Positions 42,389 through 51,200 of a stretch of 64,000 bases of DNA are shown in pieces. The DNA comes from Trichormus sp. M33_DOE_039 (lineage in GTDB: Bacteria > Cyanobacteriota > Cyanobacteriia > Cyanobacteriales > Nostocaceae): the NCBI GenBank assembly GCA_015296085.1, contig DVDT01000040.1:109799-173798 (forward strand), in the 5' to 3' direction. Each line of letters opens with the position of its first letter. Position 1 is the stretch's first letter. A program made the translations under genes and the position numbers. Under the pieces are notes generated by a model. It did no database searches, had not been told where the DNA came from, and worked only from the letters and a program-made list of their open reading frames with translations.

Positions 42389-43044
42389 GTTGACACGGCT
42401 CGGTTGTCCCTAATCAGGTAAGCTATTGAACAAGAAGAACTCTTGGATTAACTGTACATTGCGCTTACACTGGGTTTTTGTTGAGTATTATCTCATAAAT
42501 AATATGTATAAGGGAGATTATCTCACCTAGAGGTGCAAAGATAGAAGATAAGATGATTTAATTAGTAGGCTACGTTAATATGTTGGAGCTGTTTCAGGTG
42601 CAGAAACTAACTTTTTTTGTGGTGCGCCCAGAAACAAAAATGTTCAAGATATTTGGGCTTGAATATTAGCATTTTTCGTCATTTTTTCTCTACTTCTTGA
42701 TGGGGCAACCGCTGAAATTTTTGGTGAACTTGTACGGTATTGTCAGTGCAATACAAGTTGATTTATTTGGATAAGTGAGTGACCGATGGAAGATTGTGAG
42801 GATGATGATTAATGTAGTAATACAAGGTTTCTGCAGAATGAGGGTAAAGCGATCGCTATCTTTAGCAGTAGTGATTTTCATCCTCTCATCTGGAGGTAAA
42901 TCATTTAACCTCTATACCATGTAAATCTAACTTTGTCCTATTTTTAGACTTAAATGTATTAAAAATTTACATCAAAAAGTAAGAAAAAAGTAAGAAATGG
43001 TTTTTTTGATAAACTCTAAAATCTATATATAGCAAGGAAAATAA
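42389..43044. other. Intergenic region upstream of rsmA, no gene recognised
   Basis: 656 bases, AT-rich towards rsmA. Short frames such as one from ATG 42581 (29 codons) have no supporting features. One HIP1 site lies near 42850. The rsmA promoter should lie in its right part. Confidence 0.45.
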
Positions 43045-43869
43045 ATGGTTCGACCGCGCAGGGTTTTTGCTCAACATTGGCTCAAAAGTGATAAGGTACT
43101 CGACGCAATCGTCAAGGCAGCAGACTGTAGTACAAATGATCGTATATTGGAAATTGGCCCCGGTACAGGCATTCTCACACGACGTTTACTACCCTTGGTA
43201 CAGTCTTTAGTAGCTGTTGAAATTGATCGCGATTTATGTGAATTATTAGCCAAACAATTAGGGAAGAAGGAAAATTTTCTCCTATTACAAGGAGACTTTC
43301 TCACCCTAGATTTAACAACTAATTTGGCTGCATTTACCAGCTTTAAAAATCAAAATAAAGTGGTAGCTAATATTCCCTACAATATTACTGGGCTAATTAT
43401 TGAAAAACTCTTAGGAACAATCGCTCAACCTAACCCTACACCTTTTGAAGCAATAGTATTATTAATTCAAAAAGAAGTAGCGGAAAGATTATATGCCAAA
43501 GCTGGGTCAAAAACCTTTGGAGCATTATCAGTTAGAGTCCAATATTTAGCGGAGTGCGAGTTAATTTGTCATGTTCCCGCATCGGCATTTTATCCACCGC
43601 CAAAAGTAGATTCCGCTGTCGTGCGGTTGCGTCCTAGACAGATAGAAATTCCTGCAAACGACCCAAAGAAATTGGAGAATTTGGTCAAGTTAGGCTTTAG
43701 CGCAAAGCGTAAGATGCTACGCAATAACTTGCAATCTGTCGTAGACCGCGATCGCCTGAGCCAATTACTGGAACAATTAAATATAAACACCCAAGCTAGA
43801 GCTGAAGAAATCAGTACACAGCAATGGGTGGAGTTAGCCAACTTGTTGGGAGTAGAGAGTAGGGAGTAG
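43045..43869 (+). CDS. rsmA: 16S rRNA dimethyladenosine transferase RsmA/KsgA
   Basis: A 274-residue SAM-dependent methylase that dimethylates two adenines near the 3' end of 16S rRNA. It has [20 protein letters not shown], the SAM-binding motif [26 protein letters not shown], the catalytic NIPYNITG motif (NLPY-type) and the late [20 protein letters not shown] stretch. Length is normal. It begins a same-strand run with ispE 59 bases downstream. Confidence 0.96.
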   Translation: MVRPRRVFAQHWLKSDKVLDAIVKAADCSTNDRILEIGPGTGILTRRLLPLVQSLVAVEIDRDLCELLAKQLGKKENFLLLQGDFLTLDLTTNLAAFTSFKNQNKVVANIPYNITGLIIEKLLGTIAQPNPTPFEAIVLLIQKEVAERLYAKAGSKTFGALSVRVQYLAECELICHVPASAFYPPPKVDSAVVRLRPRQIEIPANDPKKLENLVKLGFSAKRKMLRNNLQSVVDRDRLSQLLEQLNINTQARAEEISTQQWVELANLLGVESRE

Positions 43870-43875
43870 CAAAAT

Positions 43876-43928
43876 CCCTAATTCCCAATTCCCAGTCCCC
43901 AGTCCCCAGTCCCCAGTCCCCAATTCCC
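43876..43928. repeat. Heptad tandem repeat (AGTCCCC) abutting the ispE start codon
   Basis: Four exact AGTCCCC units flanked by degenerate ATTCCCA units occupy nearly the whole gap between rsmA and ispE and end at the base before the ispE ATG. No Shine-Dalgarno sequence remains between repeat and start. Confidence 0.9.
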
Positions 43929-44882
43929 ATGCGTAGTTACAGTTTAATTGCTCCCGCCAAAATCAACTTGTATTTAGAAATCATCGGCGATCGCCCTGAT
44001 GGTTATCATGAGTTAGTCATGATCTTGCAAAGTATCGACCTCGCTGACCAAATTGAAATCCACTCCATCAGCGATGAAACTATCCGCGTTCATTGCGAGC
44101 ATCCCCAAGTTCCAACAGATAAAAGTAATCTCGTATATCGCGCCGCCGAACTCATGGCGAAGAAATTTCCCGCAGCCTTAGCTAAATATGGTGGAGTAGA
44201 TATCACAGTTGACAAGCACATACCCGTAGCAGCTGGCTTGGCGGGAGGTTCAACAAATGCAGCCGCAGTGTTAGTAGGAATGGATTTACTCTGGAACTTG
44301 GGATTAACTCAATCAGAACTAGAAGAACTAGGTGCAACTCTTGGCTCAGATATACCATTTTGTATAGCTGGTGGTACAGTCATCGCCACAGGAAGAGGAG
44401 AACAACTTTCACCTCTGCCGAGTTTAGATCATATATATATAGTGTTAGCTAAATATCGTAGCCTGGAAGTCTCTACCGCCTGGGCCTATAAAACCTATCG
44501 CCAGCAGTTTGGTAGTTCTTATCTTCAAGACACCAACGACTTAGCAGCACGAGCCGCCGCAGTTCATTCAAGTGCAATGGTCAAAGCTATCTTAGAGCAA
44601 GATGCGGCAGAAATTTCTCAGAAACTGCACAACGATTTAGAGCGTGTAGTCTTAACAGCTTATCCCCAAGTGTTGCAATTACGAGAACTGTTTGCACATC
44701 AAGAAGGTGTTCTCGGAACTATGATGTCTGGTTCTGGCCCTTCAGTATTTGCTATCTGTGCATCTCAACCACAAGCAGAACAAGTTAAATTACGAATTAG
44801 AGAAGCAATTCCTGACGAAGATTTAGAATTATTCGTAACTCGTACAACTGGAAAGGGAATTCAGGTAAACGTTGACGGTTGA
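43929..44882 (+). CDS. ispE: 4-diphosphocytidyl-2-C-methyl-D-erythritol kinase IspE
   Basis: A 317-residue GHMP-family kinase catalysing the ATP-dependent 2-phosphorylation step of the MEP isoprenoid pathway. Motifs: [20 protein letters not shown] with the catalytic Lys, the ATP loop [40 protein letters not shown] with the catalytic Asp, and [10 protein letters not shown] near the C-terminus. It supplies isoprenoids for carotenoids and the chlorophyll phytol tail. It follows rsmA, a pairing common in bacteria. The start codon directly touches a heptad repeat, so initiation may rely on coupling or on a leaderless-like context. Confidence 0.95.
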   Translation: MRSYSLIAPAKINLYLEIIGDRPDGYHELVMILQSIDLADQIEIHSISDETIRVHCEHPQVPTDKSNLVYRAAELMAKKFPAALAKYGGVDITVDKHIPVAAGLAGGSTNAAAVLVGMDLLWNLGLTQSELEELGATLGSDIPFCIAGGTVIATGRGEQLSPLPSLDHIYIVLAKYRSLEVSTAWAYKTYRQQFGSSYLQDTNDLAARAAAVHSSAMVKAILEQDAAEISQKLHNDLERVVLTAYPQVLQLRELFAHQEGVLGTMMSGSGPSVFAICASQPQAEQVKLRIREAIPDEDLELFVTRTTGKGIQVNVDG

Positions 44883-44957
44883 GCGTTGACTGTGTAACAG
44901 AGAGAAAATGCAAAATTTTTTTGACCCAGTTTCCAGTCCCCAATCCCCAAAAATTTT

Positions 44958-44985
44958 TTAATTCGGAGCGAAGCAACGTGACAGA
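44958..44985 (+). promoter_or_regulatory. Repeat-derived ribosome-binding site and GTG start (second copy)
   Basis: ATTCGGAGCG, AAGC and ACGTGAC repeat the hoxU start region with two base differences, again behind CCCCAA units and an AATTTTTT run. GGAG lies 10 bases before GTG 44978. Confidence 0.65.
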
Positions 44986-45301
44986 ACAAAACACAACACC
45001 AACGACAGATACAAGCACACAAGGTTCAGCCAGTCCGTTACGCTGTATTACAGGGTCAATCATTTCTGGAGTCATGGGATATGGTTTATATTCCCTCATG
45101 ATTTCGATCGCAACAACCTTCGCTCAAAAACCCATCCATTCCGATAATCAATTAGTCATTAAAATTACTTCCGCCGTTCGTACCCTCGTGGTAGGTATCG
45201 TAGCCTTGGGATCTGGGGTCTTTGCTATAGTAGCGATCGGTTTATTTGCTTTAGGCGTACAGTTATTACTCCAAAATTTCACTAAAGCGAAAAATAGTTA
45301 G
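44978..45301 (+). CDS. DUF3082-like small membrane protein
   Basis: A 107-residue protein with a Thr/Ser-rich N-terminus (about 1-20) and two hydrophobic segments: GSIISGVMGYGLYSLMISIA (about 26-48) and TLVVGIVALGSGVFAIVAIG (about 70-96). GTG 44978 is chosen because GGAG precedes it and the upstream in-frame region from 44879 is repeat-derived. I recognise the cyanobacterial DUF3082 pattern; function is unknown. It is the third gene of the rsmA-ispE run. Confidence 0.72.
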   Translation: MTEQNTTPTTDTSTQGSASPLRCITGSIISGVMGYGLYSLMISIATTFAQKPIHSDNQLVIKITSAVRTLVVGIVALGSGVFAIVAIGLFALGVQLLLQNFTKAKNS

Positions 45302-45331
45302 GGACTAGAGGATTTTAGATTGAATGTTGCC

Positions 45332-46168
45332 CTACACTCCCAAAGGTAAACATCTTCCCCACTGTGATTTTTTTTCATAACGAGGAGATTGTTGTTGCTT
45401 TCTCCAAGCCTTGGGAGGTAAGCCATGATGCTGACGAAATTGGCGAGAGAAATGACACGCATTTTGATAACCTAATGCCGTCGCAATCTGTTCAATTGTC
45501 TTGTTAGTATTTTTGAGTAAAGGACGTGCTGCGGCCATCCGACGCTGAAGAATCCAACCGTTGACAGTATCTCCTGTTTCTTTAGCAACTCTATTAGTTA
45601 AGTAAGCAGCTGAATAACCAACCGCCTCTGCTACATCTGATAGAGTAATTCCTTCATGGTAATGAAGCTCAATATAATCAAAAACTTCCTTAAGATTGGG
45701 TGTGGAGGGGAAAACAAACTCAGGTTCAAGAACTAGCGACTCAGAGATTTGGTGAGATTTAGCTGCGTATAGGTATCTTAACAGAGCTTGCTTTTCCAAT
45801 CTAATGGCGATCGCCCTGAGCAATTCTTCTATAGTAGAGGGTTTAGTAAGATAGTCATCAGCACCCAATTCCATCCCTTTACGGACAGCAGCCTTATCGT
45901 TACTACCAGTCAAAAAGATAAAGGGAATAATTGCTGTTAAAGGGTCTTGGCGTAAAGCATTTAAAACATCATAGCCGTCCATATCAGGCATGACAATGTC
46001 ACAAATGATCAAGTTCGGTAAATGTTTCTGTGCTTGCTGAATTCCTGAAACACCATTTTCAGCACCAATTGTTTCAAAGCCTTCAGATTCTAGAATATCT
46101 AAAAATAGATGGCGGGTATCAGTTTCATCTTCAATGACAAGGATTGTTATTGATGATTCGTGCGTCAT
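45332..46168 (-). CDS. Response regulator with AraC-type DNA-binding domain
   Basis: This 278-residue protein has an N-terminal receiver (ILVIEDETDTR, phospho-acceptor Asp near 56 in ICDIVMPDMDGYD, FLTGS, and Lys in LTKP). A linker follows, then a C-terminal AraC/XylS double helix-turn-helix (about 165-260: TLSDVAEAVGYSAAYLTNRV and TIEQIATALGYQNACHFSRQ). It should be a DNA-binding activator controlled by phosphorylation. No kinase gene is directly adjacent; the PAS kinase ending at 42388 is the nearest. A long empty spacer lies upstream of its start. Confidence 0.92.
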   Translation of the reverse strand: MTHESSITILVIEDETDTRHLFLDILESEGFETIGAENGVSGIQQAQKHLPNLIICDIVMPDMDGYDVLNALRQDPLTAIIPFIFLTGSNDKAAVRKGMELGADDYLTKPSTIEELLRAIAIRLEKQALLRYLYAAKSHQISESLVLEPEFVFPSTPNLKEVFDYIELHYHEGITLSDVAEAVGYSAAYLTNRVAKETGDTVNGWILQRRMAAARPLLKNTNKTIEQIATALGYQNACHFSRQFRQHHGLPPKAWRKQQQSPRYEKKSQWGRCLPLGV

Positions 46169-46756
46169 TTTTCCATCACCAAGAGTTGTGGCCGGGAATA
46201 ATTAACTAAAATCTGCTGAAGTTTATATGATAAACAGTAAAAACTAGTAATAGCTGAAATTTAGCACATAGCACTTATTATATCAATTCAGTGCTTTTTA
46301 TAGAAAAAAGTCATTAATTTTACTAACTCTGACTTGAAAAAGTGGTGTAGGGGAGGCAGTTGCGTGGGCGGGTTTCCCGACTTGAGCAAACTACCGTGTG
46401 TAAAGGAAAGACTTTTTCATGTTTTCTTATGTACGCAGTTCATGACGGCTATTTACATAATTGAAGGCGCATAGCAATTTAAATATTTATGTCTCTACAT
46501 AACTAAAAGTTTCTATTTTTACTGACCAATCAATTTTATTTATTACCTTATTTATGGCATTTAATTATAAATGAGTGTTTTCATAAATTAGAAGTAAATG
46601 CAATAGATAATTTGGTGTAAATCATTAAATTTTATGTCTACATTGCTACTCTGAATAAAGTTGTGTATTTATGGAAATTAAAATTTAAACATTAGACTTT
46701 TGAAAAAATAAAGCTTATTTTTCATCTTGATAGGGATTAAACTACATAATAATATG

Positions 46757-46804
46757 CTCAGACATCTGTCATAAGAAGTACATTTTTTTTGCCATCTGTC
46801 TGAG
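46757..46804. repeat. Inverted repeat with internal CATAAGAAGTA word
   Basis: CTCAGACA (46757-46764) and TGTCTGAG (46797-46804) are exact inverted copies. The inner word ATCTGTCATAAGAAGTA is repeated with one change (ATCTGCCATAAGAAGTA) at about 46817-46833. Confidence 0.55.
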
Positions 46805-46951
46805 TATTTATTAGCTATCTGCCATAAGAAGTAGAAAGTATTAAGCTAGTATGTATTTGATTATACAAAAACTGATTAACATCTCAATGTCAAAAGATTT
46901 CATCATCAACTACCGCTAGACGTAACTTCCTAAAGAAAGTAAGTTGAGAGT

Positions 46952-46988
46952 AATATCAAAATATTCAAAATATTCAAAATATTCAATA
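46952..46988. repeat. AATATTCAA tandem repeat
   Basis: About four head-to-tail nine-base units of AATATTCAA type, in a non-coding AT-rich stretch. Confidence 0.65.
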
Positions 46989-48068
46989 CTAGTTATAAAT
47001 TTTCTTCAATTAAGAGACTAAAAAGTAGTTTTTCAGATTATTGAAAATGATGATACAATTAATTGCCGTGGGTATTTTCTCTATATTTAGAGATAAGAAT
47101 TAATAAAAATTCAAAAACTTCAGGAACGAAAAAAAAGATATATCTAACAAAATAATAATCATATATCTAAAGCCCAAGATTGAGTAATCTTAGCAAAGAA
47201 GCTGCTTCTGCAAAACGGTTCACTCTTAGGGGTTGAGTTTGCTAGATAATTATTCAGCAAATAAAAATGCTAACTAGTGAAATTCACCCCTATTTTCAAG
47301 AACTGTACGCAGATATTTGCTCATTCACCTGTGCTGTAGTGTCAAAATCTTTGAATTGAGATAGTGAAATTAGCTATATCAAGAAGCGATGGAACTCAGC
47401 GTCCGTCTAAAGCGATCGCGCCACGCACCATCCGACATACAACAAAAATCATTCCTCGATTTGCTATTCACTCTCTGACTAACCTTGAGATATATCCGAA
47501 TATCTCGCCAGATCACACAGGAAAAGATGGACACTACACTCACTAGATGATCAATGTGGAGGAACACTGACCAGTAGTTACAAACACCAAGGACGACATC
47601 AAAAATGGGTAATGAGATAATCACCCCATCATTAGCAATCAAAACACGAGCGTGCAAATTTACCATCTTTGCAGTCAGCAATCACGCTCAGGTGCTACTA
47701 CCAAAATTGTATGAATGTCTATCCATCTACTTCCAACTACAAAAAAAGTCAGCCAATCAGACAATTCTTCACATAAAACGCAGCCAGCAGTATAAATTTA
47801 ATAGCGGCAACACCACGCATCTACCACGTATATCACAGTTCATCCGCTTTATTAATTACAGTGTGGAATTATCAAAGCCGATGGATAGTTTACAACTATT
47901 TTGCCGCGCCAAGTCATCAATATCACACTATGGTTGTTAGTAACACAACCAAATTAAGCGATTTTAGAACAATCGTTAAGTTCTGTTGATCTTCAAAATT
48001 GAGGTGAGAGACAGATACTTCTAAGTCTGATACCTAACATCAATTCATCTGGCCATATTTTCTGGAAA

Positions 48069-48086
48069 AGTCTTTCATCAAAGACT
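48069..48086 (+). other. Leader hairpin before HetP-like gene
   Basis: AGTCTTT-CATC-AAAGACT forms a perfect 7-bp stem with a 4-base loop, ending 25 bases before the start codon of the HetP-family gene. It could affect translation or RNA stability. Confidence 0.45.
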
Positions 48087-48111
48087 GAAAATTTCATCAT
48101 CAGGGGAAACT

Positions 48112-48414
48112 ATGTATCAACAAAATACCAATTATCATTCACAGAATGTCAAAAAAATAAATAACGAACAAATAGAACAAATTATCAAAGCGATTATAGC
48201 TGGAAAGTATTCCTGGGCTTGTGTTTTACTGCTCCGATTCTCCGGCTACAATCCTATGGAATACATTCCATATCGCACTTATATTAGATTACTCAAAAAT
48301 AACTGTTTAACCAAACAAGCAAACACCCAGCAATCAGATCATCAAGAAATCTTTCATATGCAATCAGGCTGGATGCCAAACAAAAGGGTCATGGATGTAG
48401 AACGCTACGTTTAA
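48112..48414 (+). CDS. HetP-family heterocyst differentiation protein
   Basis: A 100-residue protein whose core IIAGKYSWACVLLLRFSGYN, then PMEYIPYRTYIRLLKNN, is the signature of the HetP family of heterocystous cyanobacteria. HetP and its paralogues act downstream of HetR in commitment to heterocyst formation. Variable polar ends flank the core, as in the paralogues. AGGGG lies 7 bases before the ATG. It stands alone behind a long spacer, which fits a developmentally controlled gene. Whether it is HetP itself or one of the paralogues cannot be decided here; the short length favours a paralogue. Confidence 0.85.
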   Translation: MYQQNTNYHSQNVKKINNEQIEQIIKAIIAGKYSWACVLLLRFSGYNPMEYIPYRTYIRLLKNNCLTKQANTQQSDHQEIFHMQSGWMPNKRVMDVERYV

Positions 48415-48550
48415 GCCAAGGAAATAGGGAGTTAGGGCATAGTGAGTGGAAAATAACTACTGATTAAACCTCACTTCATCCAGACTACCGAATTTCATAG
48501 AGGATGTTTTAAAAGTACTTAGCGATGTAACAAATACTTTTAGATCCCCT

Positions 48551-48577
48551 TACTTCCCTCATGTTACGAGGGAAGTA
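48551..48577. repeat. Hairpin in the HetP-trpC gap
   Basis: TACTTCCCTC and GAGGGAAGTA form a perfect 10-bp stem with a 7-base loop. With the neighbouring TAGATCCCC and CTCCTC...AAGGAGA words it resembles a dispersed cyanobacterial repeat, and it might also terminate the HetP-like transcript. Confidence 0.55.
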
Positions 48578-48719
48578 ATGCGTTAGGTGTAGATTCTAAG
48601 CATTTTTCTCCTCTTTTTAAAGGAGATTAGGGTTGATCAATTAGTACCTAAAATCACAGCCAACTACTCTCAAAACAACCTTTTCAGAGTTCTGCAATTT
48701 TGAATTTTGAATTTTGAAA

Positions 48720-49559
48720 ATGTACCCAGTTAGTGCCGTTAATATCACCAGTCTACAACCCATGCTCAGAGAGATTGTTTGGCAGAAAAAGCAAGAAGTA
48801 GTTCATCTGCACCAACAAATGTCCTTAGCTTCGTTGCAGCGTCAGTTAACATCTGCGCCAACCGTGCGAGACTTCTTCACTGCTTTACAACAAAATCTCC
48901 ATAAACCGAGCCTGATTGCAGAAATTCAAAAAGCATCACCCAGTCGCGGAATTATCCGTACAGACTTTGATCCACTTGCGATCGCCCAAGCCTATGAACG
49001 CGGTGGAGCAGCTTGTATTTCCGTCATCACGGACAAATCCTTTTTTCATGGTAGCTTCGATATATTACGCATTCTTCGCAAGCGCATCGCATTACCCTTA
49101 TTGTGCAAAGACTTTGTGATTGATCCGTGCCAAATTTATTTAGCACGGGCCGCAGGTGCAGATGCAATCCTGCTGATAGCTTCCATTCTCACAGATAGAG
49201 AAATACAAGACTTTTTACGCATCATTCACTATTTGGGAATGAATGCTGTAGTGGAAGTACATACCTTAGCAGAACTAGATCGAGTGCTGAACCTAGAAGA
49301 TGTTCGCATCATCAGCATTAACAACCAAAACCTCGCAGACTTCACCATTGATCTCAGCACTACTCAAAACATATTGGCCCAAAGGCGATCACAATTGCAA
49401 AATTTGGGCATCTTGGTAGTTGTAGAATCTGGATTGTATACACACGCTGACTTATCTTTGGTAGCCCAAGCAGGTGCTAATGCAGTTTTAATAGGAGAAT
49501 CTTTGATTAAAGAAAAGGATATCGAACAAGCTGTACGGCAGTTACTCACAGGGTTCTAG
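48720..49559 (+). CDS. trpC: Divergent indole-3-glycerol-phosphate synthase paralogue (TrpC-like)
   Basis: A 279-residue TIM-barrel protein clearly of the TrpC family: PSLIAEIQKASPSRGIIR, LCKDFVIDPCQIYLARAAGA, VVEVHTLAELDRVL, SINNQNLADF, VVVESGLYT and GANAVLIGESL. Compared with the family, two catalytic or binding positions are changed: the usual Lys of AEVKKASPS (Lys53 in Sulfolobus numbering) is Gln, and the Arg of GINNRNL (Arg182) is Gln. Glu51, Lys110, Glu159, Asn180 and Glu210 equivalents remain. This suggests an altered or lost synthase activity. ATG 48720 follows a TTTTGAATTTTGAA repeat without a Shine-Dalgarno sequence. A strong terminator follows. Confidence 0.85.
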   Translation: MYPVSAVNITSLQPMLREIVWQKKQEVVHLHQQMSLASLQRQLTSAPTVRDFFTALQQNLHKPSLIAEIQKASPSRGIIRTDFDPLAIAQAYERGGAACISVITDKSFFHGSFDILRILRKRIALPLLCKDFVIDPCQIYLARAAGADAILLIASILTDREIQDFLRIIHYLGMNAVVEVHTLAELDRVLNLEDVRIISINNQNLADFTIDLSTTQNILAQRRSQLQNLGILVVVESGLYTHADLSLVAQAGANAVLIGESLIKEKDIEQAVRQLLTGF

Positions 49560-49691
49560 CAGAATAGGGTAAAGAATTAAGATAAATTACTCCTCCTTTA
49601 CACCCATTAGGCAGACAAAAAATTTTTCTTTGTAATCAGGAATTACTTCCAGATCAATTGTAGTAACCATTACTTATCTCAGCGAAACCAT

Positions 49692-49717
49692 AACCCCTGG
49701 AAAACCCAGGGGTTTTT
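49692..49717 (+). terminator. Intrinsic terminator after trpC-like gene
   Basis: AACCCCTGG and CCAGGGGTT form a perfect 9-bp stem with a 5-base loop, followed by a T run. Confidence 0.9.
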
Positions 49718-49866
49718 ATTTAAGTAGTCATTAGTAATACTCCTCTCTTCTCTGGCTCATTTAATTAAACGTAATATAAAGAGTGGAGAAACTTTGTAAA
49801 AATCTATGTAGTCTTAAGTATAGTTATTGTCAGTATATTTAACATCAATACTCAAGGTAAAATACG

Positions 49867-51135
49867 ATGAAGTGGAGGCATTGGTCATTACATCAAGGAA
49901 TAATTGTCAGTACATTGTTCACCCTCGCTTGGATAAACCCAGGGTTAGCTCAAACTGACAAACCTCTCACCCGTGCAGAAGTCTATAAAGTCATCAAAAT
50001 TGTTGAACTACTCCTACATAACCAAACTCAACGACGTGCAGAACGTAATGATGTCATAGTTCCTAGAGATGCAGTTAAAACTGGAGTGAGTTCAGAAGCC
50101 CAATTATTTTTTAATGATAAATCTTTAATTAGGGTAGACCAAAGCAGTGTATTTCGCTTTGAGCCGGGATTACGTCGCTTTAATCTCCGCAAGCTCATCG
50201 CCCTAAATGAAATGATATTTAAATTGGACGATGGCACAGCATTAATTTTGAGTCCGCCGGGAAGTGTAGGTACAGCCGTAGAAACACCAGATAGTAAGAT
50301 TAATATTCTCGCACCACGTCCAGCGATAGCTCAACATCAAAGTAACCTCATTGCTAATCATAAAAATCTAAAAATTAGTCAAAATAACAATTTATATACC
50401 CCTGCACAAAAAGCTAGTGCAGTCATGGTTATACACAATAAAGAACGCAATACTACACAAGTTTTTGCACTCACAGATGGTGATATTAAAATCTCAGATC
50501 AACAAAATAAAAAAACCGTAGCTTTAAAAGGTGGTCAAACAGTAGCAGTCAAAAACGGTATAGTTGGGAATCCCCAAGAATTTGATTTACCTGCTTTCTA
50601 TAAAACTATTTCCCTGACTGCTGGTTTAGGGCCTGGACAAGAAAATTTAGTAGCTCAAGAATCAACACCAGTCCAAGAAACACTCAAAGCGATAAGAGTA
50701 GAAACCTTAGCCGCACTCAAAAATCAAGCCCAAAGATTTCGAGGATTTACTAGAACATTTCTCGCCGATGCTCTCAATGGTACAGAAGGAGATTTAAATC
50801 CCCGTCCTAGAGTCTCCGTAAGGATTATTAATCCCCAGGTTGTCACCGGGACATTTTATAAAACATCCAACAATACCGCTACATTTATTCCTGATAACAA
50901 TCCTAATTCACCTAGTAATATCAACGTAGATTTTGACCAGAGAACTATCACCATTGATGGGAATACAGGTATCTCTAATAATGCTGGATTAAGTGGTAAT
51001 AATGCCAGTGGTTCAGTAATTAATGCTAACGGTCAAATTACCCAAATCGATGTTTTTGGTGTTAACGGTGAAGAACCACAAGATAACGTTCCTTACCGGG
51101 GCAGTTTAACAACTGGCATAGCACGCGATCGCTAA
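49867..51135 (+). CDS. FecR-domain exported protein
   Basis: A 422-residue protein with an N-terminal signal peptide (IIVSTLFTLAWINPGLAQ). A FecR domain follows (about 60-150: RAERNDVIVPRDAVKTGVSS, AQLFFNDKSLIRVDQSSVFR, LDDGTALILSPPGSVGTAVE), then a long Asn/Thr/Gln-rich region ending in beta-strand-like repeats. There is no anti-sigma N-terminal helix bundle or transmembrane segment, so it is probably a periplasmic sensor or scaffold, not a classical FecR anti-sigma factor. The porin gene starts 65 bases downstream, so the two are likely co-transcribed. Confidence 0.85.
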   Translation: MKWRHWSLHQGIIVSTLFTLAWINPGLAQTDKPLTRAEVYKVIKIVELLLHNQTQRRAERNDVIVPRDAVKTGVSSEAQLFFNDKSLIRVDQSSVFRFEPGLRRFNLRKLIALNEMIFKLDDGTALILSPPGSVGTAVETPDSKINILAPRPAIAQHQSNLIANHKNLKISQNNNLYTPAQKASAVMVIHNKERNTTQVFALTDGDIKISDQQNKKTVALKGGQTVAVKNGIVGNPQEFDLPAFYKTISLTAGLGPGQENLVAQESTPVQETLKAIRVETLAALKNQAQRFRGFTRTFLADALNGTEGDLNPRPRVSVRIINPQVVTGTFYKTSNNTATFIPDNNPNSPSNINVDFDQRTITIDGNTGISNNAGLSGNNASGSVINANGQITQIDVFGVNGEEPQDNVPYRGSLTTGIARDR

Positions 51136-51200
51136 GAAAAAGACAAAAAAGAAAGATAATTTTTGTAAAGTTTGCATTTATTTATCAGGTGTGAGGATCG

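Larger units (their letters stand above)
46169..48111. other. Long AT-rich spacer upstream of HetP-family gene
   Basis: About 1.9 kb with no supportable protein gene. Frames at 47364-47546, 47605-47940 and the reverse 47379-47681 overlap one another and lack family features. Structures seen are an 8-bp inverted repeat with a repeated ATCTGYCATAAGAAGTA word (46757-46835), AATATTCAA tandem repeats (near 46952-46988), a GGTTGT/ACAACC hairpin (47932-47949) and a 7-bp hairpin (48069-48086) just before the HetP-like start. The segment 47340-47950 is richer in GC than its flanks and has a HIP1 site, so it may hold a non-coding RNA or a decayed gene. Confidence 0.5.

Noticed and set aside
42690..42881. 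63-codon reverse frame upstream of rsmA
   Set aside because: Thr/Ile/Lys-rich chance frame without ribosome-binding site or recognisable domain.
43876..43928. Possible CRISPR or minisatellite array
   Set aside because: The unit is only seven bases with no spacers; it is the heptad repeat class of heterocystous cyanobacteria.
47379..47940. Overlapping frames on both strands upstream of the HetP-like gene
   Set aside because: They overlap each other, show no conserved motif and have poor start contexts. I describe the region as spacer with a possible RNA or remnant.
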